A DNA stretch of 7,086 nt from Aquirhabdus sp. (GCA_030150595.1 JASLFQ010000240.1:1-7086); one strand, 5' to 3'; positions 1 through 6,594 are shown, counted from the stretch's first letter. The notes: generated from the sequence alone by a model not told the origin. Made by a program: numbers and translations.

Positions 1-610
1 AATTCTGTAAAAAAGAATCAATAGCTTGATGCAATGCTTGAACGACTGCCGCAGCAAGCGTGACGTGATCCAAATCCTCCCCTAATAATGTTTGTAAGTC
101 AGTCACGCGGCGATCCGCCACAAGTTCTTGCATGGGCTGTAAGTTGATCCCAACACCAATAATTGCACCGTGCTGCATATTGTGACTCTGGATCGGTTCT
201 ATCAGAATGCCACCCCATTTCGCGCCATCAGCATATAAATCATTTGGCCATTTCACAGAGAGATTGAGACTTTGCAGAATTGGCATATTGACCAGCGCTA
301 ATGCGACTTCTAATGCAAGTCGTCCGTCGAGCTGTGTCGGTAAGCTGGTGAGATAGGAGAGGTACAAGTTACCTGTAGGCGATTGCCACGTGCGATTGGA
401 TTGACCGCGACCTGCACTTTGATGATTGCTGATAGATAGGGCGCGTGTTGCGCCGCGTGTGGCCCAGAGTTTGCAATCATCATTTGTAGAAGCGGTACTT
501 TCTTGCCAGTCGATCATATCGAATGCTGGAAGTGCTAAAGCATTTAAAGCACTATGTAATTTATCGCCATTCATCAGATGGTCAATATTGGCGTTGGTAT
601 TGTTCGTCAT
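1..610 (-). CDS. birA: Biotin-[acetyl-CoA-carboxylase] ligase, monofunctional, C-terminus outside window
   Basis: Biotin-protein ligase, a cytoplasmic enzyme that activates biotin with ATP to biotinyl-AMP and transfers it to the acceptor lysine of biotin carboxyl carrier protein of acetyl-CoA carboxylase. The minus frame is open from ATG (610-608) to the left edge, giving 203 codons. Visible motifs are STN at residues 41-43 (matching the DSTN of BirA), the biotin/adenylate loop QSAGRGQSNRTW at 64-75 followed by SPTGNLYLS, VKWPNDLY at 119-126, and KWGGILIE at 131-138 whose K131 aligns with the catalytic-site lysine of E. coli BirA. GVGINL at 152-157 is also typical. The catalytic domain starts about 30 residues in, so there is no room for the N-terminal winged helix of E. 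coli BirA. This protein is therefore unlikely to repress biotin genes itself. The C-terminal SH3-like cap lies outside the window. The gene points away from the GntR-smc-zipA block. Confidence 0.95.
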   Translation of the reverse strand, partial: MTNNTNANIDHLMNGDKLHSALNALALPAFDMIDWQESTASTNDDCKLWATRGATRALSISNHQSAGRGQSNRTWQSPTGNLYLSYLTSLPTQLDGRLALEVALALVNMPILQSLNLSVKWPNDLYADGAKWGGILIEPIQSHNMQHGAIIGVGINLQPMQELVADRRVTDLQTLLGEDLDHVTLAAAVVQALHQAIDSFLQN

Positions 611-620
611 GGCAAGTGTT

Positions 621-632
621 CTCATCTATGAG
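621..632. repeat. 12-bp inverted repeat next to the birA start codon
   Basis: CTCAT-CT-ATGAG, a perfect 5-bp-arm inverted repeat, lies 10 bases upstream of the birA ATG. In the birA transcript it would put the only purine-rich stretch near the start (GAG/GAGAAC) partly inside a small hairpin. The loop is only two bases, so the stem would be weak in RNA. It could equally be a protein site or chance. Confidence 0.3.
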
Positions 633-735
633 GTTGGCGTTTTAATGAAATAAAAATAGTAAACTTTATGGTTTTTAAAGTGATTGAAAATATGGGCAAT
701 TTTGATCATACGCACAAGACGTAATCTGGAAGAAT

Positions 736-764
736 AGGCTATTTTGTTAATCATATTTCGTCAA
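736..764 (-). promoter_or_regulatory. Weak candidate sigma70 promoter for birA
   Basis: On the minus strand TTGACG (764-759) is followed after 17 bases by TAGCCT (741-736). The -35 is 5/6 and the -10 only 3/6, though it keeps the most conserved T, A and final T. It would give a leader of about 120 bases for birA. It is an alternative to the stronger minus promoter at 950-978. Confidence 0.22.
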
Positions 765-888
765 GTTTGTTCGATTGTCGTGAATTAAGCATGAAATATG
801 TGTTTCATCGGAAAATAATGAATAATGCTGGTATTCTCATATCTATTGTCTGACAATTGTACATGGAAGAATGTGCAAAGTTTGCGAT

Positions 889-918
889 AGTACAGTGTCA
901 TGATTTGACTTCTGTACT
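889..918. repeat. Perfect 7-bp-arm inverted repeat
   Basis: AGTACAG (889-895) and CTGTACT (912-918) are exact reverse complements separated by 16 bases. The arms could be two half-sites of a dimeric regulator or a hairpin stem with a large loop. No T-run follows on either strand, so it is not a classical terminator. It lies just downstream of the minus-strand promoter at 950-978. The protein that might bind it is unknown. Confidence 0.35.
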
Positions 919-942
919 GTGAATAACGGCTGCGAGTCATAA

Positions 943-964
943 CTGAATCGTTATAATCATTCAG
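943..964. repeat. Inverted repeat framing the TATAAT/TATAAC element
   Basis: CTGAAT (943-948) and ATTCAG (959-964) are perfect inverted repeats around a 10-base centre. That centre contains the -10 element of the minus-strand promoter and, on the plus strand, TATAAT. A palindrome over a -10 element is a common operator position, but the 6-bp arms are short enough to arise by chance. Confidence 0.3.
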
Positions 965-978
965 AGGCTCTTGGTCAA
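950..978 (-). promoter_or_regulatory. Candidate sigma70 promoter facing birA
   Basis: The minus strand reads TTGACC (978-973), a 17-base spacer, then TATAAC (955-950). This is 10 of 12 consensus positions at the ideal spacing and the best promoter-like sequence that I found in the window. Transcription would start near 943, leaving about 330 bases before the birA ATG at 610, either a long leader or a separate short transcript. Inverted repeats lie over both its -35 (971-984) and its -10 (943-964), a layout that fits repression. It is predicted by eye only. Confidence 0.45.
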
Positions 979-984
979 AACCAA
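971..984. promoter_or_regulatory. FadR-like operator candidate
   Basis: TTGGTCAAAACCAA is a perfect inverted repeat with TTGGT/ACCAA arms and a 4-base centre. Regulators of the FadR/FCD GntR group often bind TGGT-N3-ACCA or the looser TNGT-Nx-ACNA. This site has TGGT and ACCA with a centre one base longer than in the E. coli FadR site. It overlaps the -35 of the minus-strand promoter and lies about 165 bp upstream of a FadR-type GntR gene, so autoregulation or control of the divergent transcript is plausible. The link is inferred from sequence resemblance and position. Confidence 0.4.
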
Positions 985-1065
985 AACAACAGTGTCAGAT
1001 CATGCTTGTTCTAAATTAAGTATATTTGCAGATTTATAGAATAACTTTACATCTTAATATGGGTG

Positions 1066-1079
1066 TATTGATCTCAATA
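1066..1079. promoter_or_regulatory. Operator-like inverted repeat upstream of the GntR gene
   Basis: TATTGA-TC-TCAATA is a perfect 14-bp inverted repeat with 6-bp arms, 70 bases before the chosen start of the regulator. Its size and symmetry fit a dimeric helix-turn-helix binding site. It does not match the TGGT/ACCA pattern of 971-984, so if both are real they may bind different proteins. Confidence 0.3.
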
Positions 1080-1137
1080 GAAAATTTGCACGTGATCTGA
1101 AGCATATCGTTCTTTGTTTGCCTAGCGCATGGTCCTT

Positions 1138-1142
1138 AGGGG
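1138..1142 (+). promoter_or_regulatory. Ribosome binding site that fixes the GntR gene start at 1150
   Basis: AGGGG ends seven bases before ATG 1150. No purine-rich stretch precedes the in-frame ATG at 1129, and the extra seven residues there (MVLRGSC) do not resemble the start of a GntR domain. The later start is preferred. Confidence 0.65.
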
Positions 1143-1149
1143 TAGTTGT

Positions 1150-1851
1150 ATGGCATTTCTGGCGGCAGAAAGTTTGTCGGAGCAAATCGCACGACATATC
1201 GGCGAGCAAATTATTACAGGTGAGTTAGTTGAAGGTGAACGCATCCAAGAGTTGCGTATCGCTAAAGATTTGAATGTCAGTCGCGGCTCGGTGCGCGAGG
1301 CATTATTAATTCTTGAACGTAGCTATTTGATAAAAATTTATCCTCGCCGTGGTGCGATGGTGTCTGAGTTGTCGGTGCAACAGATCAAGTCGCTGTTTGA
1401 GGCGGGCACATTGATGCTTGGTGCGATGGTTCATCGAACCAGTGAGGCGTGGCGTCAGAATGATAGCGAACGTATGAGTCTTTTGCTTGTGGAGTTGACG
1501 GGGCATGTGAAGGCGGGGGATATCGAGCATTTTTATGATAGCGTCTTTGCTTTTTTACAAAGCACGCATACGCTCGTCGGTAATGCTTATTTACGTGATA
1601 TTTTTGATAATTTATTGCCAGCATTCAGAAGAAGTTATTTTTTGACGTTGAATACGTCTAAGCGCGAGCTGCAAGAAGCGTTTGATCTATTTAAATTAGT
1701 CATTGATGCGATCATGATTCGTAAAGGTGAGCAGTCGGCTATTTTTATGGAAGATTTTTGTCGCCATTTACGGAATCTCGTTTTGGATTCTTTGGCGAGA
1801 ATGAAGCAAATTGAGCTGGCTTGGGCGCAGCGCTCTCGTCGTGGGAAATAG
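1150..1851 (+). CDS. GntR-family transcriptional regulator, FadR/FCD-like
   Basis: A 233-aa cytoplasmic DNA-binding regulator. Residues 8-72 form the GntR winged helix: SEQIARHIGEQIITGEL, then GERIQE, the recognition region LNVSRGSVREALLILE (41-56), and the wing with RRGAMVSEL (66-74). The rest is all-helical, of FCD effector-domain size, with recognisable anchors GNAYL at 144-148 and IDAI at 185-188. FCD domains usually bind a metal through an Asp and three His. Here two His positions appear to be Y129 (in HFYDSV) and F181 (in DLFKLV), and only H206 (CRHL) is kept, so the effector or its mode of binding may differ. The ligand cannot be predicted. A regulator of this type upstream of smc is, as I recall, conserved in Pseudomonas and Acinetobacter. 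It lies 129 bp before smc on the same strand. Possible operators are at 971-984 and 1066-1079. An alternative start at 1129 would add seven residues. Confidence 0.9.
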   Translation: MAFLAAESLSEQIARHIGEQIITGELVEGERIQELRIAKDLNVSRGSVREALLILERSYLIKIYPRRGAMVSELSVQQIKSLFEAGTLMLGAMVHRTSEAWRQNDSERMSLLLVELTGHVKAGDIEHFYDSVFAFLQSTHTLVGNAYLRDIFDNLLPAFRRSYFLTLNTSKRELQEAFDLFKLVIDAIMIRKGEQSAIFMEDFCRHLRNLVLDSLARMKQIELAWAQRSRRGK

Positions 1852-1897
1852 TATTGAGTGCATTTTTGGTCATATTCGGGAAGTATTACAAGGACGA

Positions 1898-1931
1898 CTT
1901 TGTTCACATACAAAGCCGACTTTTACGGCTT
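1898..1931 (+). promoter_or_regulatory. Two overlapping, mutually exclusive hairpins in the smc leader
   Basis: Hairpin A is CTTTGT (1898-1903) with ACAAAG (1910-1915) and a 6-base loop. Hairpin B is AAGCCG (1913-1918) with CGGCTT (1926-1931) and a 7-base loop. They share bases 1913-1915, so only one can form fully at a time. Hairpin B is the more G+C-rich, but no T-run follows it, so it is not a typical intrinsic terminator. Together they occupy the middle of the 129-bp gap before smc, where I found no clear promoter. They may affect read-through, RNA processing or nothing. Confidence 0.3.
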
Positions 1932-1971
1932 GCGCGACCATTAACTCATCCATTCAAACGAGCAGCTAAAC

Positions 1972-1978
1972 GAGGTGA
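1972..1978 (+). promoter_or_regulatory. Strong ribosome binding site that fixes the smc start at 1981
   Basis: GAGGTGA is an exact seven-base match to the anti-Shine-Dalgarno complement and ends two bases before ATG 1981. An in-frame GTG at 1975 lies inside this site and would add only two residues. The ATG gives the family-typical beginning MRLRSLRLAGFKSF. Confidence 0.7.
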
Positions 1979-1980
1979 TT

Positions 1981-4900
1981 ATGCGTCTGCGTAGTCTGCG
2001 TTTGGCAGGTTTTAAATCGTTCGTTCATCCGACAACACTCACTTTTAAACAAGACCTCACGGCTGTTGTGGGGCCGAACGGTTGTGGCAAATCCAATGTG
2101 ATTGATGCGATTCGCTGGGTGATGGGCGAGTCGTCGGCGCGCCAGTTACGTGGCGAGGCGATGAGCGACGTGATTTTTGCGGGGACAGTGAATAAGAAGC
2201 CAATAGGGCAGGCCAGCGTTGAACTGCACTTTGAAAATACCTACGGCAAGTTGGGCGGTGCGTATAACGCGTATAGCGAATTGTCGATCAGACGGCAGGT
2301 GAGCCGCGATGGACGTTCGGATTATTATTTGAATGGTACGCGCTGCAGACGTCGAGATATTACTGATATTTTCTTAGGCACAGGCTTGGGGCCGCGTTCT
2401 TATGCGGTGATTGAGCAAGGCATGATCAATCGTTTGGTTGAAGCCAAGCCAGACGATTTGCGCGTGTTTTTGGAAGAAGCGGCGGGTGTATCGCGTTATC
2501 AAGCGAGGCGCAAAGAAACGCAACAGCATTTAGATGATACGCGACTGAATCTGTCACGATTACAAGATTTAGCCGATGAGCTTGGGCGACGACAACGTGC
2601 GCTGGAACGTCAAAGCCAAGCAGCATTGAAACATAAAAAATTATTAGAAGATCGTCGTGTAGCGCAGTTAACGTTATGGACTGTGCAATATTTTGCGGCG
2701 GCGACACGACAAGCTGCACATACAACTAAACTGACGCAATTGGGTGACCATTACCGAACTTTACGTAGTACGCTGAATGATTTAGATACTGCAGTTCAGC
2801 AGCAGTCCGCACGTCTTTCGCAACTGCTGGCAGAGTCACAGCCTCTGCAATTGGCTTGGCAAGAAGCTGAGCGCCATCGTCAAAGTGCCGCCGCTAATCT
2901 CTCGCAACAACAGCAAACTGAAGCGCGGCTACTTGAGCGTTCAACGAGTTTGGCCGCACAGCATGAGGCATTGACCAGTCAAATCAATCATGACAAAGCG
3001 ATGCTCGCAGATTTAATTGTGACGCATGATCAAAGTCAGCCTCGACGTCAATCATTGCTGCAGTCAATCTCGGCTTTGGAGGTGCAACTTCCAGAGATGC
3101 AAGAGCAATCGCGACGTGCGCATAATGAGTTGCAAAATATCCGTGAACGGATTCAGTCGAGTCAGCAGAAGCGTGCTGAATTGGTGCGTGAACAAGACAA
3201 CATTACGCGTCAACAAAGTCGTCAGGCGGCACAAATTGCGCAGTTAGAGCAGGCCGTTACTCAGCTTGATCCAACGGCATTGGCGGATGAGTTACAGGAT
3301 ATTGATCAGCAGTTAGAAGACATTGCACACTTGTTGATTAAACTGCAAAGCGCGCAAAATACTGCCCAAGAGCATGTTCAACAGAGCGAACAGATTCGAG
3401 TCACCTGCCGTAACCAACAACGCGAGCTGAGTCAAAAGCATGAAGGTCTACGCGGCGAGCAGCGCGCACTATTAGCATTGCAATCGCAAGTTGATTCAAA
3501 GGCTAATCAAAAGACTGGTCAGAAAGACACAAGAAGTCCTGAACCAGAAGGTAATCGACTGATTGATCAGTTACACATTGCTGATGCGGGACGCCCGCAC
3601 TTAGGACTCATTGAGACGGTGTTAGGACAATGGCTTAAAGCGCACGTTGATGCGACTGAACCTGTGGGTCGTAATATTTATCGAACAATATCTGATCAGA
3701 ATGTTCCCTTTGAGTTTGAAGTGCTGGAAGGGACTTCAGCGTTTTCCGCTTGGTTTGTTGAACCGCAATTGTCAATTTGGCGTCACTGGAGTGTTGTCGA
3801 AGCACGACATGATGCGTATCAATTACAAGGTCAATTAGCCTCGTATCAATCAGTCATTTCACTTGATGGTCATTGGGTTGGTGTGGATTGGGCGATTGAT
3901 TTAAGCCGCATGGATGGGGTGTCGCTGGAGTCGGCTCATCAGAATGGCGTGCTGGCGCGGCGTTTACGCTTAGAATCTTTGAATGCTGAAATTTCTGAAA
4001 GTGAGCATGCGCTTGCGGCGGCGGTTGAGGGTTTAAAAGAAGCTGAACAGCGTCATACAGACAATATTCACCAACAGCAAGAATCTGCTACAAAAATTGC
4101 AGGCTTAAAGCAGCAGCAGCAGACATTGGCACTTTCACGTGCACGTTTAGAAAGTAAGTTACACGCACAGCAAGGACAGATTGAACAGCAACGTCAGCAG
4201 CTTGCCTTGCTCACATCCAGTCAGCACGAAGATATGGAACGGCTAAATGATGTGCAATATGAGCAAGCAGCTTTAGACATTCGCTTGAATCCATTGTTGG
4301 CACAAGTTCCGACGCGGGAGCAAGAGGCGAGTGCTGCACAGCAGAATCTGAGTCAAACCACGATGCAGATTCAGCAATTGCGCATGCAGCAGCAAGCCAA
4401 CGAATTAGAAACGCAGACACGCCAAATCCGCATTGAGTCGCTGAATACAGCGCTCGATCGTGAGGCTTTTCAGCAAAGTCGTTTGGCAGAAGAACAAACA
4501 AGTCTTCGTGCCGAGCTTCAACATGTACATGCCGAGTTGCCGAAATTATCCGAGTTGTTAGCTGTGCGTGAGCAAGAGGCGCTTGCCGCTGATACGCTGT
4601 GGCAAACGCGTCAAACTGATCTCAAGCAAGCACAAACTTCGCTTCAGCAATTAGAACATGATCGACAAATCCAAACACAAGCTGAAAATACTTTACGTGA
4701 TGAGCTTGAGCAAACGCGTCTGGCTTGGCAATTAGAAAAGGGTCATTTAGCGCAGCTGGATGATCATTTTACGAGTATCGAAGCAACGGTTCCTAATCTT
4801 AACCAGAAACCAGATTTGCCTAATAAATCTGAAGATGCTTTGCAGGCAGAATTGGTACAGTTGGATAATGCAATCCAGCGTCTAGGTGAGCTGAATTTAG

Positions 4901-5499
4901 CAGCGCCAGCAGAACTTGCTGAAGTGACCGAACGCTTTGATGATTTGAAGCATCAAATGGATGATCTCAATCAAACGCTTGTTCAGCTTGACGATGCCAT
5001 GCAAACCATTGATCGTGAGACGCGTAGTTTGTTTATGGCGACTTTTGATCAGGTGAATACTGAATTACAGCTCTTATTCCCTAAAGTGTTTGGTGGCGGT
5101 GAAGCAAAACTGATTTTGGAAGATGGTTGGCAGTCTGGCGTGCGGTTTATGGCGCAACCGCCTGGGAAAAGGAATAGCAGCATTGCCCTATTATCGGGTG
5201 GCGAAAAAGCACTAACTGCTTTATCCTTGGTTTTTGCAATATTTAAATTAAATCCAGCCCCTTTTTGTTTGCTGGATGAAGTGGATGCGCCGTTAGACGA
5301 TGCGAACGTTGCAAGATTTTGTCGATTGGTAACAGACCTGTCTACAAGTGTTCAATTCATATACATTACCCATAATAAGTTAGCAATGATGATGGCAGGT
5401 GAATTAATGGGCGTAACGATGCCAGAAGCAGGTATTTCTAAACTAGTAGCCGTAAACTTAGACGAAGCTGAAACGCTCGTTGCGTCAGGAGGAGTTTAA
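1981..5499 (+). CDS. smc: Chromosome segregation/condensin ATPase SMC
   Basis: A 1172-aa SMC protein of usual family length. It dimerises through its hinge, closes its ATPase heads with a kleisin partner (ScpA with ScpB), and loops chromosomal DNA on the nucleoid. The N-terminal head (1-170) has Walker A GPNGCGKS at 31-38, the Q-loop glutamine in IEQGMI (Q146) and LEEAAG at 164-169. A long Gln/Ala-rich coiled coil runs to about 520. A short polar stretch precedes the hinge, which spans about 526-645 and is recognised by GLIETVLGQWLKA; it lacks the glycine-rich GGS.TGG segment of Gram-positive SMC. The second coiled coil is about 660-1020. The C-terminal head has GGGEA at 1038-1042, ABC signature LSGGEK at 1071-1076, Walker B ending in D1099-E1100, the D-loop PLDD and H1131. 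All catalytic motifs are intact, so the protein should be active. zipA follows three bases after the stop. scpA and scpB are not in the window. Confidence 0.97.
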   Translation: MRLRSLRLAGFKSFVHPTTLTFKQDLTAVVGPNGCGKSNVIDAIRWVMGESSARQLRGEAMSDVIFAGTVNKKPIGQASVELHFENTYGKLGGAYNAYSELSIRRQVSRDGRSDYYLNGTRCRRRDITDIFLGTGLGPRSYAVIEQGMINRLVEAKPDDLRVFLEEAAGVSRYQARRKETQQHLDDTRLNLSRLQDLADELGRRQRALERQSQAALKHKKLLEDRRVAQLTLWTVQYFAAATRQAAHTTKLTQLGDHYRTLRSTLNDLDTAVQQQSARLSQLLAESQPLQLAWQEAERHRQSAAANLSQQQQTEARLLERSTSLAAQHEALTSQINHDKAMLADLIVTHDQSQPRRQSLLQSISALEVQLPEMQEQSRRAHNELQNIRERIQSSQQKRAELVREQDNITRQQSRQAAQIAQLEQAVTQLDPTALADELQDIDQQLEDIAHLLIKLQSAQNTAQEHVQQSEQIRVTCRNQQRELSQKHEGLRGEQRALLALQSQVDSKANQKTGQKDTRSPEPEGNRLIDQLHIADAGRPHLGLIETVLGQWLKAHVDATEPVGRNIYRTISDQNVPFEFEVLEGTSAFSAWFVEPQLSIWRHWSVVEARHDAYQLQGQLASYQSVISLDGHWVGVDWAIDLSRMDGVSLESAHQNGVLARRLRLESLNAEISESEHALAAAVEGLKEAEQRHTDNIHQQQESATKIAGLKQQQQTLALSRARLESKLHAQQGQIEQQRQQLALLTSSQHEDMERLNDVQYEQAALDIRLNPLLAQVPTREQEASAAQQNLSQTTMQIQQLRMQQQANELETQTRQIRIESLNTALDREAFQQSRLAEEQTSLRAELQHVHAELPKLSELLAVREQEALAADTLWQTRQTDLKQAQTSLQQLEHDRQIQTQAENTLRDELEQTRLAWQLEKGHLAQLDDHFTSIEATVPNLNQKPDLPNKSEDALQAELVQLDNAIQRLGELNLAAPAELAEVTERFDDLKHQMDDLNQTLVQLDDAMQTIDRETRSLFMATFDQVNTELQLLFPKVFGGGEAKLILEDGWQSGVRFMAQPPGKRNSSIALLSGGEKALTALSLVFAIFKLNPAPFCLLDEVDAPLDDANVARFCRLVTDLSTSVQFIYITHNKLAMMMAGELMGVTMPEAGISKLVAVNLDEAETLVASGGV
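5487..5494 (+). promoter_or_regulatory. zipA ribosome binding site inside the end of smc
   Basis: AGGAGGAG lies in the last codons of smc, 8-10 bases before the zipA ATG at 5503. The site overlaps the smc reading frame, so zipA translation probably depends on ribosomes finishing smc or on the same message. There is no room for a promoter between the genes. Confidence 0.75.
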
Positions 5500-5502
5500 G
5501 CG

Positions 5503-6594
5503 ATGGATATTCTAGTGGTGCTGGGAATGCTAGTTGCTGTCATTTTGATCTTGATCGGCTTGTATATGATTGTGCAGCCCAAGTTTGCTAGGCGTACGGT
5601 TGTGCCTCAAGTTGAAGAATCGAGTAATCGTACTTCGCGACAAATCGAGCTGCCTTTAGAGTCTGCACCTGAGCCAGTTCAGATTGAACCAGTCATTTCT
5701 GCCAATGATTTTATTACCCAAACGATCCATCAACATGATCATCAGCAAGCACAGGTTGATCCAACTGTTTATGAATTGCCAAGTGACGGTGACCATCAAA
5801 ATGTGATCAGCCACGCCGAGCATTTGTCGCCTACCTCCCTTGATACTGATATTCCGCTTTTGGTTGAAAATGAGTCAGAGTCGTTGCCGCATGAATCTCC
5901 AGCCATTGTAGATCAAGATCACAATGGACTGGATGCGATGTTGGATGATTTAGCGCAGGCTACTAGCTTGTCAGAAATGAGTCGCCATGGCGATATTATT
6001 TCTGATTTGAATCAGGTCTATGATTCATTAATTCCACATACAGAGATAAATGCAGAAGCACTGACGCACGTCGTGGATACGACACAGCTAGCGGCGTGGG
6101 AAGGCGAAAGTACTTTAATTAATGAACATCTTGCTGAACATACACGTAGTGAAGAAGATAGTATTCTGGTGCAAGCCGAACAGATTATTGCAATTCATCT
6201 ACTACCGAAAAGCGGTCGCCCTCTGGAAGGTCGCACAGTGCTCCGTCTATTGCGTAAATATGGGTTACTCTTTGGCGAGATGGATTTGTTTCATCGTTTT
6301 GAAGAAGCCACGGGTGACGGTGCGATGATGTTTAGTGTCCTGAAATACACCCAAGAAGGTCCGGCGGGTTTTGATTTGGATACGATGGAACAAGAGCACT
6401 TTGAAGGATTATCTTTCTTCCTCGCGTTGCCAGGTATTAAACCCTTGCAGGGTTTTGACATGATGATGAGCACTGCTCAGCGATTGGGGCAAGAGTGCTA
6501 TGCGCAGTTATTAGATGATGAAATGAATTTACTCAGTGAGCAACTGAGAGGACATTATCGACATCAAGTTTTGGATTTTAGACCCGCGCGTTAA
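5503..6594 (+). CDS. zipA: Cell division protein ZipA
   Basis: A 363-aa inner-membrane division protein that anchors FtsZ polymers to the membrane and helps recruit the later divisome. Residues 3-24 (starting ILVVLGMLVAVILIL) form one N-terminal membrane segment. It is followed by basic residues near KFARR, placing the rest in the cytoplasm as in E. coli ZipA. Residues about 35-215 are a variable, acidic linker rich in Asp, Glu, His and Gln. It is less Pro/Gln-dominated than the E. coli linker and has His clusters such as HQHDHQQ. Residues about 222-360 are the globular FtsZ-binding domain. It shows ILVQAEQIIAIHL, GEMDLFHR (258-265, aligning with GDMNIYHR of E. coli), MMFSVLKY and a hydrophobic FFLALPG strand. 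The domain appears complete. The gene is the second of a tight pair with smc. In relatives ligA usually follows, but not here. Confidence 0.94.
   Translation: MDILVVLGMLVAVILILIGLYMIVQPKFARRTVVPQVEESSNRTSRQIELPLESAPEPVQIEPVISANDFITQTIHQHDHQQAQVDPTVYELPSDGDHQNVISHAEHLSPTSLDTDIPLLVENESESLPHESPAIVDQDHNGLDAMLDDLAQATSLSEMSRHGDIISDLNQVYDSLIPHTEINAEALTHVVDTTQLAAWEGESTLINEHLAEHTRSEEDSILVQAEQIIAIHLLPKSGRPLEGRTVLRLLRKYGLLFGEMDLFHRFEEATGDGAMMFSVLKYTQEGPAGFDLDTMEQEHFEGLSFFLALPGIKPLQGFDMMMSTAQRLGQECYAQLLDDEMNLLSEQLRGHYRHQVLDFRPAR

Larger units (their letters stand above)
611..1149. other. Long divergent intergenic region between birA and the GntR regulator
   Basis: About 540 bp with no supported gene. 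It holds one well-matched minus-strand promoter (950-978), a weaker one (736-764), and several short perfect inverted repeats (846-856, 889-918, 943-964, 971-984, 1066-1079). I found no convincing sigma70 promoter on the plus strand for the regulator. TATAAT at 952-957 and TATATT at 1021-1026 both lack a -35 element at usual spacing. The longest short open frame that I translated is 51 codons on the minus strand (785-940), with nothing recognisable in it. No tRNA or obvious structured RNA was seen. A spacer of this length between divergent genes is larger than needed for two simple promoters. Confidence 0.6.

Noticed and set aside
426..653. 75-codon plus-strand open frame at the left side
   Set aside because: It lies almost wholly antisense to birA, whose frame carries unmistakable family motifs.
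1129..1149. Seven-residue N-terminal extension of the GntR protein
   Set aside because: No ribosome site precedes 1129, whereas AGGGG sits seven bases before ATG 1150.
1306..1913. Three minus-strand open frames within and just past the GntR gene
   Set aside because: They are antisense to a gene with a clear winged-helix domain, and their translations look random.
1975..1980. GTG start for smc
   Set aside because: The GTG lies within the Shine-Dalgarno sequence of the ATG at 1981, which gives the standard SMC N-terminus.
2426..2725. 99-codon minus-strand open frame
   Set aside because: It is antisense to the SMC head and first coiled coil and has no recognisable domain.
3026..3838. Two plus-strand open frames in another phase of smc
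   Set aside because: They are out-of-frame shadows of the smc coiled coil and hinge, with no ribosome site or family resemblance.
4111..4122. Four tandem CAG units
   Set aside because: They encode a short Gln run in a Gln-rich coiled coil. The run is too short to call a functional microsatellite.
4211..4501. 96-codon minus-strand open frame
   Set aside because: It is antisense to the second SMC coiled coil, where the Gln/Ala/Leu-rich codon pattern leaves few stops on the opposite strand.
6122..6473. Short open frames on both strands inside zipA
   Set aside because: They are shadows of the FtsZ-binding domain, which is intact in the main frame.
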